Assembly: GCF_964340395.1 (NCBI RefSeq)
Contig: NC_135569.1
Span: 9,750,040-9,814,039 of the forward strand
Reading direction: 5' to 3'
Origin: Glandiceps talaboti
Lineage: Eukaryota > Hemichordata > Enteropneusta > Spengelidae
DNA length: 64,000 nucleotides
Part shown: positions 1-25,736 of the stretch, in pieces
Layout: each line of letters begins with the position of its first letter
How positions within the stretch are numbered: the first letter of the stretch is position 1
Program-made: the position numbers and the translations under genes
The notes under the pieces: generated by a model
What the model was told of the DNA's origin: nothing
What the model saw: the letters and a program-made list of their open reading frames with translations, nothing else
Database searches by the model: none

Positions 1-331
1 TAGGGGTACAAACAGATGCATTCAAAGTAAAATAGATTTTGTAGGATGAGAACTAAAATGGATCAACACCCCCCCCCCCCCCCACCCTAAGTAAGTTTTG
101 AGAAATAGAGAAAGTGCTTTACTTCAGTGTTAAGGGTTGTATTTAGATTTAAAAGTTGAATTCTAAAATGAGCCAGATAAAGAACACACAATAGAAGCAG
201 TAATCTTACAAGTTATACACTGGGTTTTCAGGCTGTCTCCTTCTTGGCCTCTCATCAGGGGTATTTCTATTAAATCACAGAAGTATAGAAATTGCAAAAG
301 CGTGTTAAAGCAAATTACAAATATTAATAAT

Positions 332-410
332 TCATTGCATCAGTGCAGTAAGGTCGTATGTGCTATTCAATTGCATAGAAGATACGACCTTACTGCACTG
401 ACGCGATGAT
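332..410. repeat. Short perfect hairpin
   Basis: Arms CAGTGCAGTAAGGTCGTAT (341-359) and its exact complement (382-400), loop of 22 bases; pairing continues outward with a few mismatches. More likely a MITE end-pair than a microRNA, as no expression evidence exists. Confidence 0.8.
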
Positions 411-559
411 TTGTACTACAAGATTTAAAAAAAAAATTTCTGAATGCCACAGAGAGAGTGTGCCATGTCTTGTAATGATTGAGCATGTTGTCTATGGTTT
501 GATGGGAATCATTTAGGATTGTGTTTGCATAGATGGTAGACCACAACAAGCTGATTATG

Positions 560-950
560 TAGAAATACACAGGGAATCTTGCACACCCCTGTAACATTCA
601 CATACATCTACCTAGAACAGGGTTGTGCACATAGCTGTGCCAGCTCAGTGAAGCCAAAGGGGCTGTACCAGCGATGTGTACAATATCTCTGTAACAGCTC
701 TGACCAACACACTAAGTGTAACATACCTAGATTTGACAGATGTGTAACTGGTGTGCCAACATCAATGTAACATGGATGTGAAAAATAGCAATGCAGCATA
801 GGTGTTTATAACATTTGCATACACAAGCTTTTTCCCACAGCCATTTGCCAGCTATGTGAGCATAACTGTAACATATGTATTTCCCATAGCTATGCACCAG
901 CTATGTCAACATTGCTGTAACAGTGGTATTTCCCACAGCCATGTACCAAA
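560..950. repeat. Diverged tandem repeat with CTGTAACA core
   Basis: Several diverged units of about 60-70 bp share CTGTAACA and GCCATGTACCAGCTATGTG-like blocks. No reading frame is preserved across the units. Confidence 0.5.
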
Positions 951-1093
951 TAATTTCAAATAATTTCCATATTTCTTCTTTATTAATTTCTTGGTACACA
1001 TGCAAGGAATGCGCTATGTTAGAGACATATTTTATATACCAGACACTGACATGCAAATTACTGTTACGATATTCCAAAACCCTATGCTACTTT

Positions 1094-1583
1094 TTAAATG
1101 GGAACACCACTTTAGGAAATAGAGATATTTTCATAAAATATGGGTTACAGTGGCCAAGTAATTTCATGATTTTACATCACCTACAATTACATGATCTTGT
1201 GCCTTTATAGGGTATCTTTGCTGTGGGCTATTGCATCATGGGAGTCAGCAGAAATTATTATTCATGGTTGAAAAATGAATATTCATGACTCCTAAGTGCT
1301 TATTCCCTTCAGTACCAACCTTTACTTTGCTATGGGACATTGCATCATGGGAGTCAGCAGAAATTATTATTCATGGTTGAACAATGAATATTCATGACTC
1401 CTAAGTGCTTATTTACTTCGATGTAAAACAAATTCTCTCTATAAAGGCACAAGATCAACTGGATGTTTCTCTGAAATCACAAGTACTTGTAGGTGATGTA
1501 AAATCATGAAATGACTCCTCAGAGACATATTGATACTTTATGAAAATGTCGTTATTTACTGGAGTGGTGTTCCCCTTTAAATG
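1094..1583. repeat. Composite foldback with internal tandem repeat
   Basis: Outer arms 1094-1211 and about 1436-1583 are imperfect reverse complements (GGGAACACCACT at one end, AGTGGTGTTCCCC at the other; CACAAGATCA inside). Between them sit two direct repeats (1217-1312 and 1326-1421, period 109) sharing TTGCATCATGGGAGTCAGCA. Each is itself partly palindromic (GGAGTC...GACTCC). Confidence 0.8.
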
Positions 1584-1891
1584 AGACAAGATGTGTTAGT
1601 TTCATTCACTTTTACTTATGTCTAAACAGCTGGCATCGATCAGAACTTAGGTGAAAGTGATGTATGTACCTTGCTAGCTATATAGACAATGTCAATTATA
1701 TGCTTTGTTTACTGTTTCTGTTATTGTTGTTGTTATTGTTGTTGTTGTTGTTGTTGTTGTACAACAATACATGCAGTCCACAATACATTTAACGCAAGTT
1801 CCCTAACAACATCTGGACATCACTTTCGCTTGTTTCTGATTTATGCCAGCTCCGTACCGATCAGTGAATGAAAATAACACATTTGATCTTT

Positions 1892-1897
1892 TTTATT
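1892..1897 (-). terminator. DNAJC16: Probable polyadenylation signal of DNAJC16
   Basis: AATAAA on the minus strand about 140 nt after the exon 10b stop; the surrounding 3' sequence is AT-rich. Position and orientation fit a short 3' UTR. Confidence 0.5.
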
Positions 1898-2033
1898 TAA
1901 CGTACAAATGTAGTGAAGTCACAAGGTATCCATCCCCTTAAAACAAACCAACAGCGTACGTTTACAGCAATTCAAGCTACATAACTAAAATTTAAACTCT
2001 ACTTGAACAAGGTAGCAACAAACACAGTAAGAA

Positions 2034-15403
<13,370 letters not shown>

Positions 15404-17052
15404 GGCGAAAATTATTGAAGCAAGGACTTATCGACGATTAAATGAACTAAAAACAACATGCACTCCACCGTCACGCAATATTTTCGAGAAATATTCACGA
15501 ACAACGCCGTAGACGGGTCAACTCTACCTGCTTCCGCATTATTGTAATATTTTGCCGCATCTATCGTTACTGGGTATGTTTGTTTTACGACACTATAGTT
15601 GAGCTGGTTCATGCACTCCTGGTTCCGATCTAACAATGAAAATTACTGATATAAATGTATTTTTCTTGTCTAATATGAAAGTTAGGTCGAACTCTGCCAT
15701 GTGTGAGGAAATTAAAATGTGATATTTTCGACCTACCGTAAAAGGGTATACTGCCACCATGCGAGGCCTCCGTATTGGCTTTCGCTTTCGTTTACGCATA
15801 CGGGTCTTTTTGTCTCCCTCCCTAACTCCCACGGTATTTACCAAGATATTTGTTTCTCTTTTGATATGAATTGACATTCATCTGATATTGTTTCCAAACA
15901 ACATGACCTTTCTTGTTTCAATCAACTTTGTTGTGTGCTTTCCTTGAATTCAATTCATTCAACATTGAAACACAGGGTCTTCCTTGTCCGTGATCGAGAG
16001 CAGTACTGACACTGAGGTTCAGGTGAAATACACCAGAGGGATAACTAATGGAGTCCAGAAAACCAGAAAGCATGAGACCATATGGATTTTTTTAAAATTA
16101 AAAACAACAACATATATATACTTTGGGAAGAGTAACCACGGTAAACAAATCAAAATTTAGGGACAATGGTATGAGAATGATGGTTTTGGACAAAGTGAAT
16201 ACAATTGAAAAAAGTCATCTATCTATAAACAAAACCAATGACCCCCTATATCGACCATGCTAAATACATATGGGGAGTACCACAACGAGAATGGGCTTTC
16301 GGCCCGGCTCTCAACTTCATCCAAGAAAATGAAGTACTGTGAATTTTTGCCCAATTGTGATTAATGAATAATTTGAACAAGTGAAGAGATTTTGAAACTG
16401 TCTGGGTGTTAGCAGACAGAATGACCAGGAAAACACCTACTGATCACTTATTTTGTGTTTCTCATTACTTTTATGTTCTCAAGGCCCCTACTTAAATAAC
16501 TTCCGACATGAAAGAAATACTCTTCATGAACAAGTGTCGCTGCCGCCGCCATGACTGTATATAATGTTGAGAGTCCAGACACTTGCTTATTGTTGCCAGA
16601 GAGGGCAGTGTTCTACAAAATATTTAAGGGCGGGCAATTTTTTTTTAAAATTTTGATGTTGCCGCTGAAAATTTTGGTCGGTTGGGTATTAAATGCCGGG
16701 ATTAAATGAGAAACAGGAAAAATATAGGGTCATCCTAACAAACAAAGATAAGGGGTGGGGGTGGGGGCAAAATGCATCCATCTATCATCAGCTGGTGGGT
16801 CTAATCTATAAAACATGATTAGAAGATCATGTCTGCATTAGCTTGTTTATGGCAATTACGGTATGAGCGATTAAATGGAATATACCATAAGTGCCGTAAA
16901 CAGTAATGCTTCACTTGGCCTAGCTAGGGTGCAACATGGTGACATACCCTCTATACCTCCATGGGTGCAATGATCCCATTTTCAATGTTTGGGGGCGCTG
17001 TTCACCCTCAATCCTAAGATCAGGCGATTTATGAAGCAACGCAACGCAACGC

Positions 17053-17100
<48 letters not shown>

Positions 17101-19189
17101 GACACACACACTACACTCAATCATATGTCAATATCTGTTACAAACAATAGCATTTTTTTTTATTCTTTCACAAAAATCATGGTTTAAAGTCCATCAACTT
17201 GCTGAGGTGTCTACTAATATACAAGTCTACAGCCTGTGTAAAGGTAGTAAGCTGGGATAGATATGACAACACACAACCCTGTCATGATAGTTCAAATATG
17301 AATATAATTTCACACAAGAATCTTGCAGGTTTCCACTATTGAAATCATTAAACCTAACACAGATCATTGGCTTGCATGCCAAAAACTCTTACTAGCAAAA
17401 CACCAGACAATCACGGCTCTGTTTCACATTTTGTGCTAGACCATACAGGGATTCCTGCAAGTTGAATCAATTTAATATAATTTGTTGTAATAGTATGGAG
17501 TTATGGTGTTCATTCATATCAAGCAGTCCATCAGTGTTGAGCATCAAAACTCCTAAATATGCAACCCACAGTAGCCCTGGCTCCTGTCCAGTGTCACTCA
17601 CTGCTGGCTGCGTTGTCACTCTAAATGTAGGTAATTGTACAACCATGGAGAAGTGAAATGCGAAAGTTACAACATAGATATACACTTTCGGTTGCTAGGT
17701 TTCTTACATACAATTCATATAAGGTGTGAAATCAATGTAAACGTTCTCCACAATATTCCCAATTTCAAAGTGATTGATACTGAGATTGACTAATCATTCA
17801 ATTTTTATACTATTGTGATGTGTAATAAAAAATAATGATAATAACATCGATTTATAATGTTCCTTCCCTCCTGAGAGTTCAAGGCAGTTACTGTAATAGT
17901 TAGGGATGAAATCAACCTGTACTCAAAATATACAATGTCTAATTATTGGTATTAAAACAATTTTCTGTGAACAAATTGTTGGTTGTCTGATCAAAAAATG
18001 ATACTCCAGTTACAGCTAAAGTATATGTGAAATGAAAAATATTTTGAAGTCTGTGATGTGTATGATGTACATGATTGTCTGTGTGCAGGGTTATTTGCAT
18101 TGATAAGCTTTATAAAAAAAGAATGAAATCAAAAAATTTACTAAATATTAAACAAAATCAAAGAAAACAAATATCTTTTTTTTACTGAAATTTAAAAGGA
18201 TTTTGATCAAAAATATTTTGTTTCATTTATTGCAATAAGCTTTTATAGGTGGCAAGAACTATCAAATAAATTTGTTCAAAGAAAATATTGAATCCAAGTA
18301 GTCATGGATTTACTGTAATCTGTCAAGTAGTCTGTGAGATTTGTCACACCGCCCTCAGTGGTCATGATCAAGAAATGGGTTGGTTGATGAGTGAGGGCGC
18401 CCTGACATGGTGTACCTTACAAACTACAAATACATGTACGACTACGAGTACATGTCCGAGTTATTTTGCTCCACAAAAAATTATATATATTATTCTAATA
18501 AATCTCCACATCTTTATTTCTGTAACAAACACAACTATATGATGATAAGAATAATTTCATACTCAAAGCCCCAGAAACTTGCACCTCTTCTTTGGTTAAC
18601 ATTTGCTCATTTTAAAAATACACAAAACGGTCACCATAGAAACAGCTCTATCATTCTAATGTGTGGAATTACCACTTTACAAATCATTAGTGGTACATGT
18701 GTGTACACTGAATTGATGTCCATGTGTAAACAGTGTGAATAAATGGTTTAATCATTCATCAACAAACGATAAATTTGTCAGACGATGACAAGGTGGTGAT
18801 AAACGTTTCAGTAAGTACAAAAGATTAATAACTCCAACATTAAATAACTCATTTTTATGAAATAGTTTTTCTACTTACAGTATCTGGGGCATTAATTTAT
18901 ACGACTTGCTGTGTGATATAGATATTTAAAATCGATATATTGGTTTAAATCTGATGTAGTGGAGGACTAATATTCACTATTAACACTACCTTTGTTTTTT
19001 GCTTGAATATTGTTCTTTGTAGTACGTGTTCACATAGGGTTGGCAATAAGACCAAAATATGAACATATGTAATACAAAGATAAATTTAAGCAAAAGATAA
19101 AGACATGTTGACATGAAATACTCCTCAGAAATAAACTATTTAAACTTTTTCTGTTACTGTGTTCAAGAAACCTCCAACTTACTAGGGGT

Positions 19190-19465
19190 CACCATATAAA
19201 TATTTGAAATAGAGGTCAAAGTGTTATCAAAATTTAGTCATTTTAGAATCCAATATGGCCGCCATCCAATATGGCCACCAATTACTGTGATAACTCAATG
19301 GGAATATGAAAGGTTGTTGATTTCCTTGAAAACAGGCAAGTAGACCCCAAATTTCTTTTGTTATTCCAAAAGGACCAGAAGCATGCATGATTGTGGCAAA
19401 GTTGGAGAGATTTTAACAATTTTGCGTGAAATTTGTCCCAGAGCTGCGGTCTACCTTAATAGCGA
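19190..19465. repeat. Dispersed repeat, copy 1 (AATCCAATATGGCCGCC)
   Basis: Shares ATTTGAAATAGAG, AATCCAATATGGCCGCC, TTTCCTTGAAAACA and GTGAAATTTGTCCC, in order, with 55195-55475. No inverted ends were recognised. Confidence 0.7.
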
Positions 19466-20050
19466 ATAAAGAATCGTCCACTACATCCAATTACAATCAG
19501 ATTGAGTTGTTTGTACTTGACTACACAATTCACAGTAATTTTTTTTAAATTATGAAGTACACATGATAATATTTTCACACAAAAAATAAAGAATACAAAA
19601 TTATCATTTTTATAAAGATGAATTTTGAGTACTTATTATGCGAAGTGTAATATGTAGTGAACACATCATTAAATATATTTATGATATCTATAACTCATAA
19701 TTCAAATATTCATATATTAATAAAATTTATATTAATGTGATTGACATTCAGTTGGTTGCTATGGCAATGCACGACAAGGAAGAGTCAAAATTGCATATTT
19801 ACAACTTGAAATTTGATAATTATAATTATGCATTTAATACAATTACATTCCTATACTGTGGATAAAGGCCATCAAAAAGTTTTAAGAAGTAAAAAGGTTA
19901 ATTACGGGAGTATCAGTCTGTTGCTGTAGAGAACCATTATTATTGGTAAATCTGGTGTATGAAGATGTATAAGTCAGACTGATGTTAAAAATGTTATGGT
20001 CTCTATAAATTTACCAGCCTGAAAGACCCAGGTGTTCTTTCTGCCTATAT

Positions 20051-20321
20051 AATAAGCCTTTCCAAAATTTGCCATGGTGGGGCTCTACTTCCTGTCTGTG
20101 TGTACCTTGGGGGTATACATGGTATAGGTTACTCAGTTAATCATAAAGCACTGCTGCTTTCCCCGATGTCCGAATAATACCAAAAAAATCCCCAATTTAC
20201 ACTTCTACAGAATACCAAGGGTCAAAGCTCTTAAGAAATGGTACTATGATGTGATGATACCCAAATTTGAGTGAGGGCGCTGTATTCTCAATTTTCTGTT
20301 TGCAGTCTGGAATGGTCTATT
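20051..20321. mobile_element. MITE family C, copy 2
   Basis: Same family: AATAAGCCTTTCCAAAATTT at the left, GCAGTCTGGAATGGTCTATT at the right, with GAGGGCGCTGTATTCTCAAT inside. Lies in the DNAJC16-SDF4 intergenic region. Confidence 0.7.
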
Positions 20322-22535
20322 CACTCTCTCACACCTGAATGGCATCTGTGATAATGAGCCGAGTGGAGTAGCAAGTGATTACATAAACATGCCAACGGCT
20401 AGTCTTGGTTACCCGGCCTCTCACCTAAATATAGTTTTATATATTTTAAATGACCCCAAAATATTGGTACTTAATATGTCGCAACTTACATAACAATTAT
20501 AACAGACAGAAATTTTTATGTGTAGTATTCAACATCAAGCTAGTAACTGGATTCCTGCAGATTGGAAAACTAATAACTCAAGAAAAACCACATGGAAATT
20601 ATATACACATGGTCGAAAACTGCTGGGCAAATTAAAATTAGTGTCAGACAGCGACAGTGCCCAACAATTGGATATGGTACATCCTGATGTTGAACACTGT
20701 CAAATTGTTATACAAAAGGCTAGCAAGCTATTTGTGATCTTATGCAGGACAAGACCACAAATCAACCCTTCAAATTAAAATTCACCTGAAAAAACGAATG
20801 GAAATCCTAATATAATATAACACATATAATGGGGATACATATTTTATTTTAGTCTAAAAATAAAAATCAACTGCACCTAGAAAAACAAGAATTTTCATAA
20901 CGACTCAAATTTTACTCTGTTTCTTTGTAAAACTTAAAATATTGTAGTCTATGGGATCAATAATGATTGTTTCTTTTCATACAGTCTAAAAGTAAAGTTA
21001 GCTGACAGAAAATTATAGATTCGCAAATTTGGCATCCAAGCACTGTGCTTCAAAATGGTTTGATTATCAAACAGAAAAGCAATATTTGATTATCTGTGTA
21101 TAACTTCTGTACACATGACATTCTGAAAAAAAAAATTTCAGCTTAATTTCATACGCATCAAAACATCTAATTTCCTCTAAATTTTGGCAATATAACTAGA
21201 ATATTTCCTTGAAATTTCACCATTACACAATATACTGTATCTTTGACTGCCTATTGTCTAAATAAAAAAGTTTGTTAAAACAAAATAATTACATCCTTGA
21301 CTACATATTGGGGACATGGCTCAGTATTATACAATATCTTTCAGAGAGAAACAACATAGTTATTCACAAGAGGGATGTTTTTGTGAACAGATTGGATATA
21401 CTGTACTTAGTACAACTTTACATACCGGGTAATAGAGTGTACATATACTGTGTAAGCCCCCCCCCCCCCCCCCAAAAAAAAAAAAAAAAAAAAAAAAAGT
21501 GTTAAAATATGTTACACTTGAAAATGTTAAATTTGGTTGTATAGCATATATTTACCATTACATCATACAAAACTGAATAACTTTTTTTTTCTTTTTTTTT
21601 AATCAAAAACCCTGCTCTTTTGAAAACATGTACAATATCAGTATTGGGGATGAGAAAGGGATTTCATGTGATTTATCATCTCCAACAGTTGCCATGGCAA
21701 TCTGCCAAAAGTCCTCATTTTGAGGATGTGAAACTTTCAAAGCTCTCTTGATAAAGTCATGGGCTAAACTTTATGAAGCACAAGCCATACATTTGGACTT
21801 TTACAAAATGATCTATGAGTGTTATTTACTGCAGTTGTTCCATTCATCATAAAAGTGTATTGTGTATTGTGTATTGTGAGCAATCAGGTCACAGGGAGCA
21901 ATGATCACGTGATCTGCAATTTGAACATTTTCTTTCATCAATCTGTGATTTTTCAGTCGTCTTTTATCTTTCCCCTGTGTATTGACTAAACAATAATATT
22001 ATTGTCTGCTTCTATTCCAGCAAAGTATTCACTCTCTTCATTGACTGCATAAAGACACACTGTGTGATACTACTCTGGCAACAGACCCATGTACATGTAT
22101 TGTGTATGCACTGAGGGGTTGGCACACACTACTCAGGGGGATGGTTGTCACCTGACCATACCCCGGGTTCACCTGTAAAATCACTGTCTGTTATTGATGG
22201 CTTTAGGGGTTATGTTATGTAGTGAATATGGACTTCATACAATCAACTTGTAACTTACAGGTCCTCTTCCCATTAGGATTAAAATCTAAGTGAAAAACTG
22301 TTGTCTGGCAGATCTATAGAAAAGTTGGTCCTGAACAAAAGTATGATCACATGTAATCCTTATGGCTCCATTAATAAGATAACACTAATTGGGAACTTGC
22401 AAACCTGCCATGTTGAATGTTGCATCATGGGAAATGTGATAATAAATACTAACCAATTAGCATTGTAAACAATGTCAATACATTGTTTGTAACCCCAAAT
22501 AATCAATTCATAGTTACCCTGACCATTGTGGGAGG

Positions 22536-22541
22536 TTTATT
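22536..22541 (-). terminator. SDF4: Possible polyadenylation signal of SDF4
   Basis: AATAAA on the minus strand about 275 nt beyond the SDF4 stop codon. Placement is reasonable for a 3' UTR, but no downstream element was checked. Confidence 0.4.
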
Positions 22542-22813
22542 TTATCAGTAGCGCCAGATTAGGTATTGCGATAACCACAGATAATCCCATAGTCCTTTGC
22601 ATCTGAGCATGCTCAGTTTGGATTGCAAGTTCCCTATTGGGAACCAGGGATTGAATCCTTGGCCTTTCAGTTGAGATCAAAGATGAGTTGACCAAAATAT
22701 CCAGGTGAAGTTTATACACATGGGGCTCCTATTGCCATAGCAACTGCAGTAAACACTACAGCTCAGCACAAATCACTGACAAGACATTATATAAAGAGAA
22801 GGAAAATCTGTTT

Positions 22814-25213
22814 CTAAAATTCATCATGTACACTTTTTGCATAGTTGAATATTTTACTACCTACAAAGAAATCATAATTAACAAGGACTTCTTTGATTGA
22901 CAGCTGTCCATCATCATTCAAGTCAGCCACACCCAACATATGTCTGGCCTCACTTTCAGCATTGTGACGGCTTTTAGGGTCCATATACGCCTACCAAGAA
23001 AAAAATAGAAGGGTTACGCAAAAAAAAAGAAGAAGAGAGAATTGTTTCTGGTAAGCATGAGCATCATTTAAATACCCCTGCGTTTGTCTTTTTTTTTTCA
23101 TGCGTGCCCAAGTCCATGCAGATCTGGGGGAAATGCCTAAATAACCCTCCCTTCTTCAGTGAAGACAACTGCAGAGTCAATCATGAACAAGCAAATGACA
23201 TCTGCCCCACATACACACTTGCTCTAAAGTACTAAATAAAAAGAACAGTAAATGCTATAAATAGTACACTGAGTGAAAGCTTTGTTGCGACTAAAATTGA
23301 TTTTTTTTTAAATTAGCATTGTCGCACCACTTTAGACAAAATGTCCTGACCAGAAACAATTCTATTTTTTTTTTGGCCTTAGAGCCAAAAGGACCTAATG
23401 ATGAAAATGCCATTTTGAAGAAATCATATTTTTGGCACTAGGCCCTTATGAACCTATACATCAAACTTAAGTTATGTTTTGTTCCCATTATCTCTCTTCA
23501 CCAAGGACAAGTTTTGGTGAGATCATAGAAGTAACAGCAAATTATCAGAGAAAGTAACGTGGGCTTTTGAGAAATACATGATTTCTAGAAACAAAAACAT
23601 TTGTTTCACTAAGCCCCTTTGACTTTTTAATTCAGTTTTAACTAGATATCTATCAGAATAAAGGTTTTGAGATCAGAACCACACATTAACAAAATCAAAA
23701 AAGTTTTAAAAAATCACAAAAAATGGCATTAAACCCTTTTCACACTGACCCTTTCAATTTGTAGTTATTGCATACTTTTTTGACTTGTTTCCTGCGATCT
23801 TCCCTTAGTTTCTTTTACCTATCTCTCATTAGCTTGTGGTAAAAAAAAAAACTCTACACTAGAAAAAAACTCTACACTAGATCTTGCAGCTATTGACCAG
23901 TATTCCAAGTCAAATTAAGAGACAATGATATGAATTTTACCAGATTTCCTGTCCTCATCCCATGCTGTATCTTATTATACTAGCATACATACCTCTAGTT
24001 CTTCTATGGTGACCCGTCCATCTTTATTAGTATCAATAGTATGTTTGTATTCTTTCATCCTTTCTCTAACCCATTCGTCTTCTAGTGCCATTTTCTCTAG
24101 TTCCGCTTCATGACCGATGGGTAGTGAAACAAACTCTATCAGGGTCAGCTCAGAATCACCGTCTTGATCTACATTGAATATAATATCAACATGTAGTTTA
24201 TCAATTGTCATTTTATTACAATAAAATACTGCCAACCGCGAGTCATTTTGACTCACAACAACAAAATTAAGCTATGATTAGAGGGCACACTGGTCCTAAG
24301 GTTTTGTTATTATTTAAATGTACCAAATACATCAAAGTCAATTGAAATGATTACTGTGTATTTTGCATAATATTTGTATGTGGGAAAAACCATATGTTCC
24401 TCTGCATACAGGAATGAAATAATGCCGTCAGTATTGCACTGTAGTCTCTGTACGATATGACGTGTGCCACACTATCAGCTATCGTCAGAAGCCTGAACAC
24501 GACATACTTTACAGTGTATATTACACTGAAGCTTAAAGGCCATATGGATGAGGATTTGGTATTTATTTTGGATTTTTTATTTATAAAACTATTTTATCAT
24601 GGCTTCATACTTGAAAAATAAATGTGAAATAACTTTGATCAAGTCTGTTTGTAAGTCAATACATTGCAAAAAGCTTTAAAAAAATGTATAAAAAGTTTGT
24701 TATTGTATGTACAATAACAAACATTTTACACATTTATTAATCTTTTGCAATTTACCGAGTTACAAACAAGGATTTGACATATGCTGTTTCACATTGATTT
24801 TTCAAGTAGGAAGCTATGATAAAATTGTTTTAAAAATTAAATACCAGAAATAAATACCAAATCCTCATCCACATAGCATAAAACGCCAAGAATTGACAAC
24901 TCTGTAATCTGTAAGAGTACTTCAGCTATAGTTGTGTATCAACTTACCCAAATCATGTAGGATTTCTGACACTAACAATCTCAGCATCCCTTTGCAGTGT
25001 TCTGGATGTTTAAAAGCTAAGAATTCTGACTCTGTTAGTTGACTGTCATCATCTTCATCAGCCTGCTGCCATCTATCTTGATCTCTATATAACTCATAAT
25101 CATCTGTAAATCAATAAACATGTTAGAATACTCAATCTAATCTAATCTAATCTAATCTAATCCAATCTAATGTAATCTAATCCAACACATTACCATATAT
25201 CTAGCTAACTAGC

Positions 25214-25269
<56 letters not shown>

Positions 25270-25659
25270 GATAGACACATGCACACATACACACATGCAC
25301 ATAACAAAGACACACGTCACACACACAGCCAGACACACATGCAGACAGACAGATAAACAGACACATATAGAGACACACATAGACACACACAAACACACAG
25401 ACACACACAGACACACACAAACAAACACAAACACACACACACACAAACAAACAAACAAACACACACACACACACACACACAAACAAACACACACAGGCAC
25501 ACACACACACAAACAAACAAACACAGACACACACACACAAACAAACACACACAGACAGACACACACACACACAGACACACACACACAAACAAACAAACAC
25601 ACACACAAACACACACACACACACAAACACAAACACAAACACACACACACACAAACACA

Positions 25660-25736
<77 letters not shown>

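Larger units (their letters stand above)
15404..22535. other. DNAJC16-SDF4 intergenic region
   Basis: About 7 kb with no convincing gene. It holds a (CA)22 tract at 17055-17098, MITE family C copy 2, a dispersed repeat at 19190-19465, a C/A homopolymer pair at 21459-21498 and AT-rich unique sequence. The open frame at 20518-20778 has normal-looking composition but no splice signals or recognisable motif. Confidence 0.6.

Noticed and set aside
20518-20778. 86-residue frame in the DNAJC16-SDF4 intergenic region
   Set aside because: No recognisable domain, splice sites or repeats; could be a decayed fragment, but the support is too weak to annotate.
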